Shown here piece after piece: positions 62,935 through 64,000 of a stretch of DNA of 64,000 nt (its first letter is position 1; each line of letters starts with the position of its first letter). The stretch comes from Astropecten irregularis (lineage: Eukaryota; Echinodermata; Asteroidea; Paxillosida; Astropectinidae): positions 16,740,001 through 16,804,000 of the forward strand of contig OZ020248.1 in NCBI GenBank assembly GCA_963971285.1, written 5' to 3'. The translations under genes were made by a program, and so were the position numbers. The notes under the pieces were generated by a model. The model had not been told where the DNA came from. It did no database searches and saw only the letters and a program-made list of their open reading frames with translations.

Positions 62935-63375
62935 ATAGGCACGTTCTCACACACAAAAAAAGCGCGACTATTTGGGTCGCGATTTGGAGCGCGACCCAAA
63001 TAGTCGCGCTTATTTGTGTGGGAACACAAATAATCGCGACTATTAGTGCGATTTGGAGCGCGCTCCAAATCGCACTAGTAGTGCGTCTTTTTGCAAATAG
63101 TCGCGATTATTTGCTGTGTGAACGGTGCACCAAAAAATACCGGTTTTTTATATCCCATCATGCAAGGCGGGCGCGCGAGTTAAGCACAGGATGCATGCCA
63201 ACTTCACGCTAAACATTTAGAATCGCGTACGCGCAGTTTGATAGAAATCGTACCGGTGCGATTTGGGTCGCGCTTTTTTGGCTGTGTGAACACGACAAAG
63301 AGCGCGACTATTTGGGTCGCGCTCCAAATCGCGACCCAAATAGTCGCGCTTTTTGGTGTGTGAGAACGTGCCTAT
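62935..63375. mobile_element. 441-bp modular palindromic element, GC-rich core
   Basis: aataggcacgttctcacaca at the left is mirrored by tgtgtgagaacgtgcctatt at the right. Inside, gcgcgactatttgggtcgcg and atttggagcgcg modules recur several times in both orientations (near 62965-63010, 63020-63090 and 63300-63345), so nested hairpins can form at both ends and in the middle. No coding sequence. Confidence 0.88.
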
Positions 63376-64000
63376 TGTCTACACTTGACAATGGAAAACG
63401 CGCAAGGTGCAATTATTCCATTGTACGCGTACGCACAGCACGACGCGCTAAGCAACGTTTTAAACGCCACTGTAAGAAGCCAAACAATAAACATATCGGT
63501 TGATATCATAGAGCTATATTAAAATTACTAGAGCGCTAGCACCGTGTAAAAAGTGATGCCTGTTGGGCGCATCCATGTTTGTGCAAAAACCTATGGAAAG
63601 CCCAAAATTGTGTACGTTTTTTGTACGTTCATTTGCATACCTGCGTTGTGTTCTATACAGGTGCGTTATCGAAGCAAAATACGCCCAAATCCGACGCGCC
63701 TTCGGTAAATGCGCGTTTCATTTAGGGCTGTGCGCGCACACGCTCTGCACGTCAGTCACGCAATGATTGCAAGCGTCATAAAGACGCGCTACCGGTACCG
63801 TTCATGCGTACTTGCGCGTTGCATATAGAGTACACTCTTCGAAAGGCATTCCAGCCAAACAGTGGCGTCACCAGACTTTTGAGTCTGGGGGGGCACAAGG
63901 GGGGCACTAGCAATTGTTGGGGGGGGGGGCACTACAATAATGTATATTATATTTTTTTCACCAACCCAAATCTCAAATGGGGGGGGGGGGGCGCGCGGGG
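63376..64000. other. No recognised gene; g-runs at the window end
   Basis: CpG-containing, gcgc-rich sequence to about 63800. Then runs of g (about 10 at 63921-63930 and 11 at 63980-63991) lie near the edge. No supported gene. Confidence 0.45.

Overview
This window is animal nuclear DNA. It is intron-rich, AT-rich and crowded with decayed transposons, tandem repeats and long palindromes. The abundance of short words such as tacatgta and taggcctac, together with decayed HECT-like and DUF4806-like exons and with BEL/Pao, pogo, hAT and several LINE remnants, suggests a marine invertebrate deuterostome (echinoderm or hemichordate-like). That assignment is an inference from general sequence character, and no species can be named.

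The one clearly intact gene is a minus-strand monocarboxylate-transporter-like (SLC16/MCT) gene at 31159-33286. Its four exons have canonical splice sites and compatible phases and give 448 codons before the stop. The 5' exon with the start codon is not identified.

Left part (1-12 kb): several probable minus-strand exons of unknown or weakly recognised genes (DUF4806-like pieces at 56-405 and 6474-6648, a HECT-like exon at 458-641, and splice-bounded exons at 7035-7174, 7699-7828, 8404-8573, 10311-10471 and 11751-11943). They are mixed with an SGNH-esterase-like fragment, a LINE fragment and a 51-bp minisatellite. Several of these exons carry single-base frameshifts.

12-21.3 kb is a nest of mobile elements: a LINE (12238-14318), two pogo pieces, two copies of a HECT-like exon each next to BEL/Pao reverse-transcriptase sequence, a complete 882-bp Tc1/mariner-type element with about 305-bp inverted termini and a TA target duplication (17431-18312), 72-bp and 88-bp tandem arrays, and a hAT remnant.

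22.6-45.7 kb is organised as a very large inverted repeat. Arm A (22590-25405 plus 26940-27090) is matched in reverse by arm B (42655-45680 plus 41945-42095). The roughly 15-kb spacer holds the SLC16 gene, two LINE reverse-transcriptase remnants, palindromic elements, a pentanucleotide array (36836-37157) and a 36-bp minisatellite (39852-41176).

45.7-55 kb contains a Cys/His-rich reading frame, a BEL/Pao integrase remnant (about 47286-47535), a 62-bp tandem array, a decayed DUF7869-like transposase fragment (51840-52195), and a tandem duplication carrying small exons (52661-54535). 55.4-59 kb is almost entirely palindromic and tandem repeats. 59.6-62.6 kb is a near-complete but frameshifted LINE with an intact YADD core. 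The window ends with a modular palindromic element (62935-63375) and G-homopolymer-rich sequence.

All identifications come from reading motifs and splice signals. No database comparison was possible.
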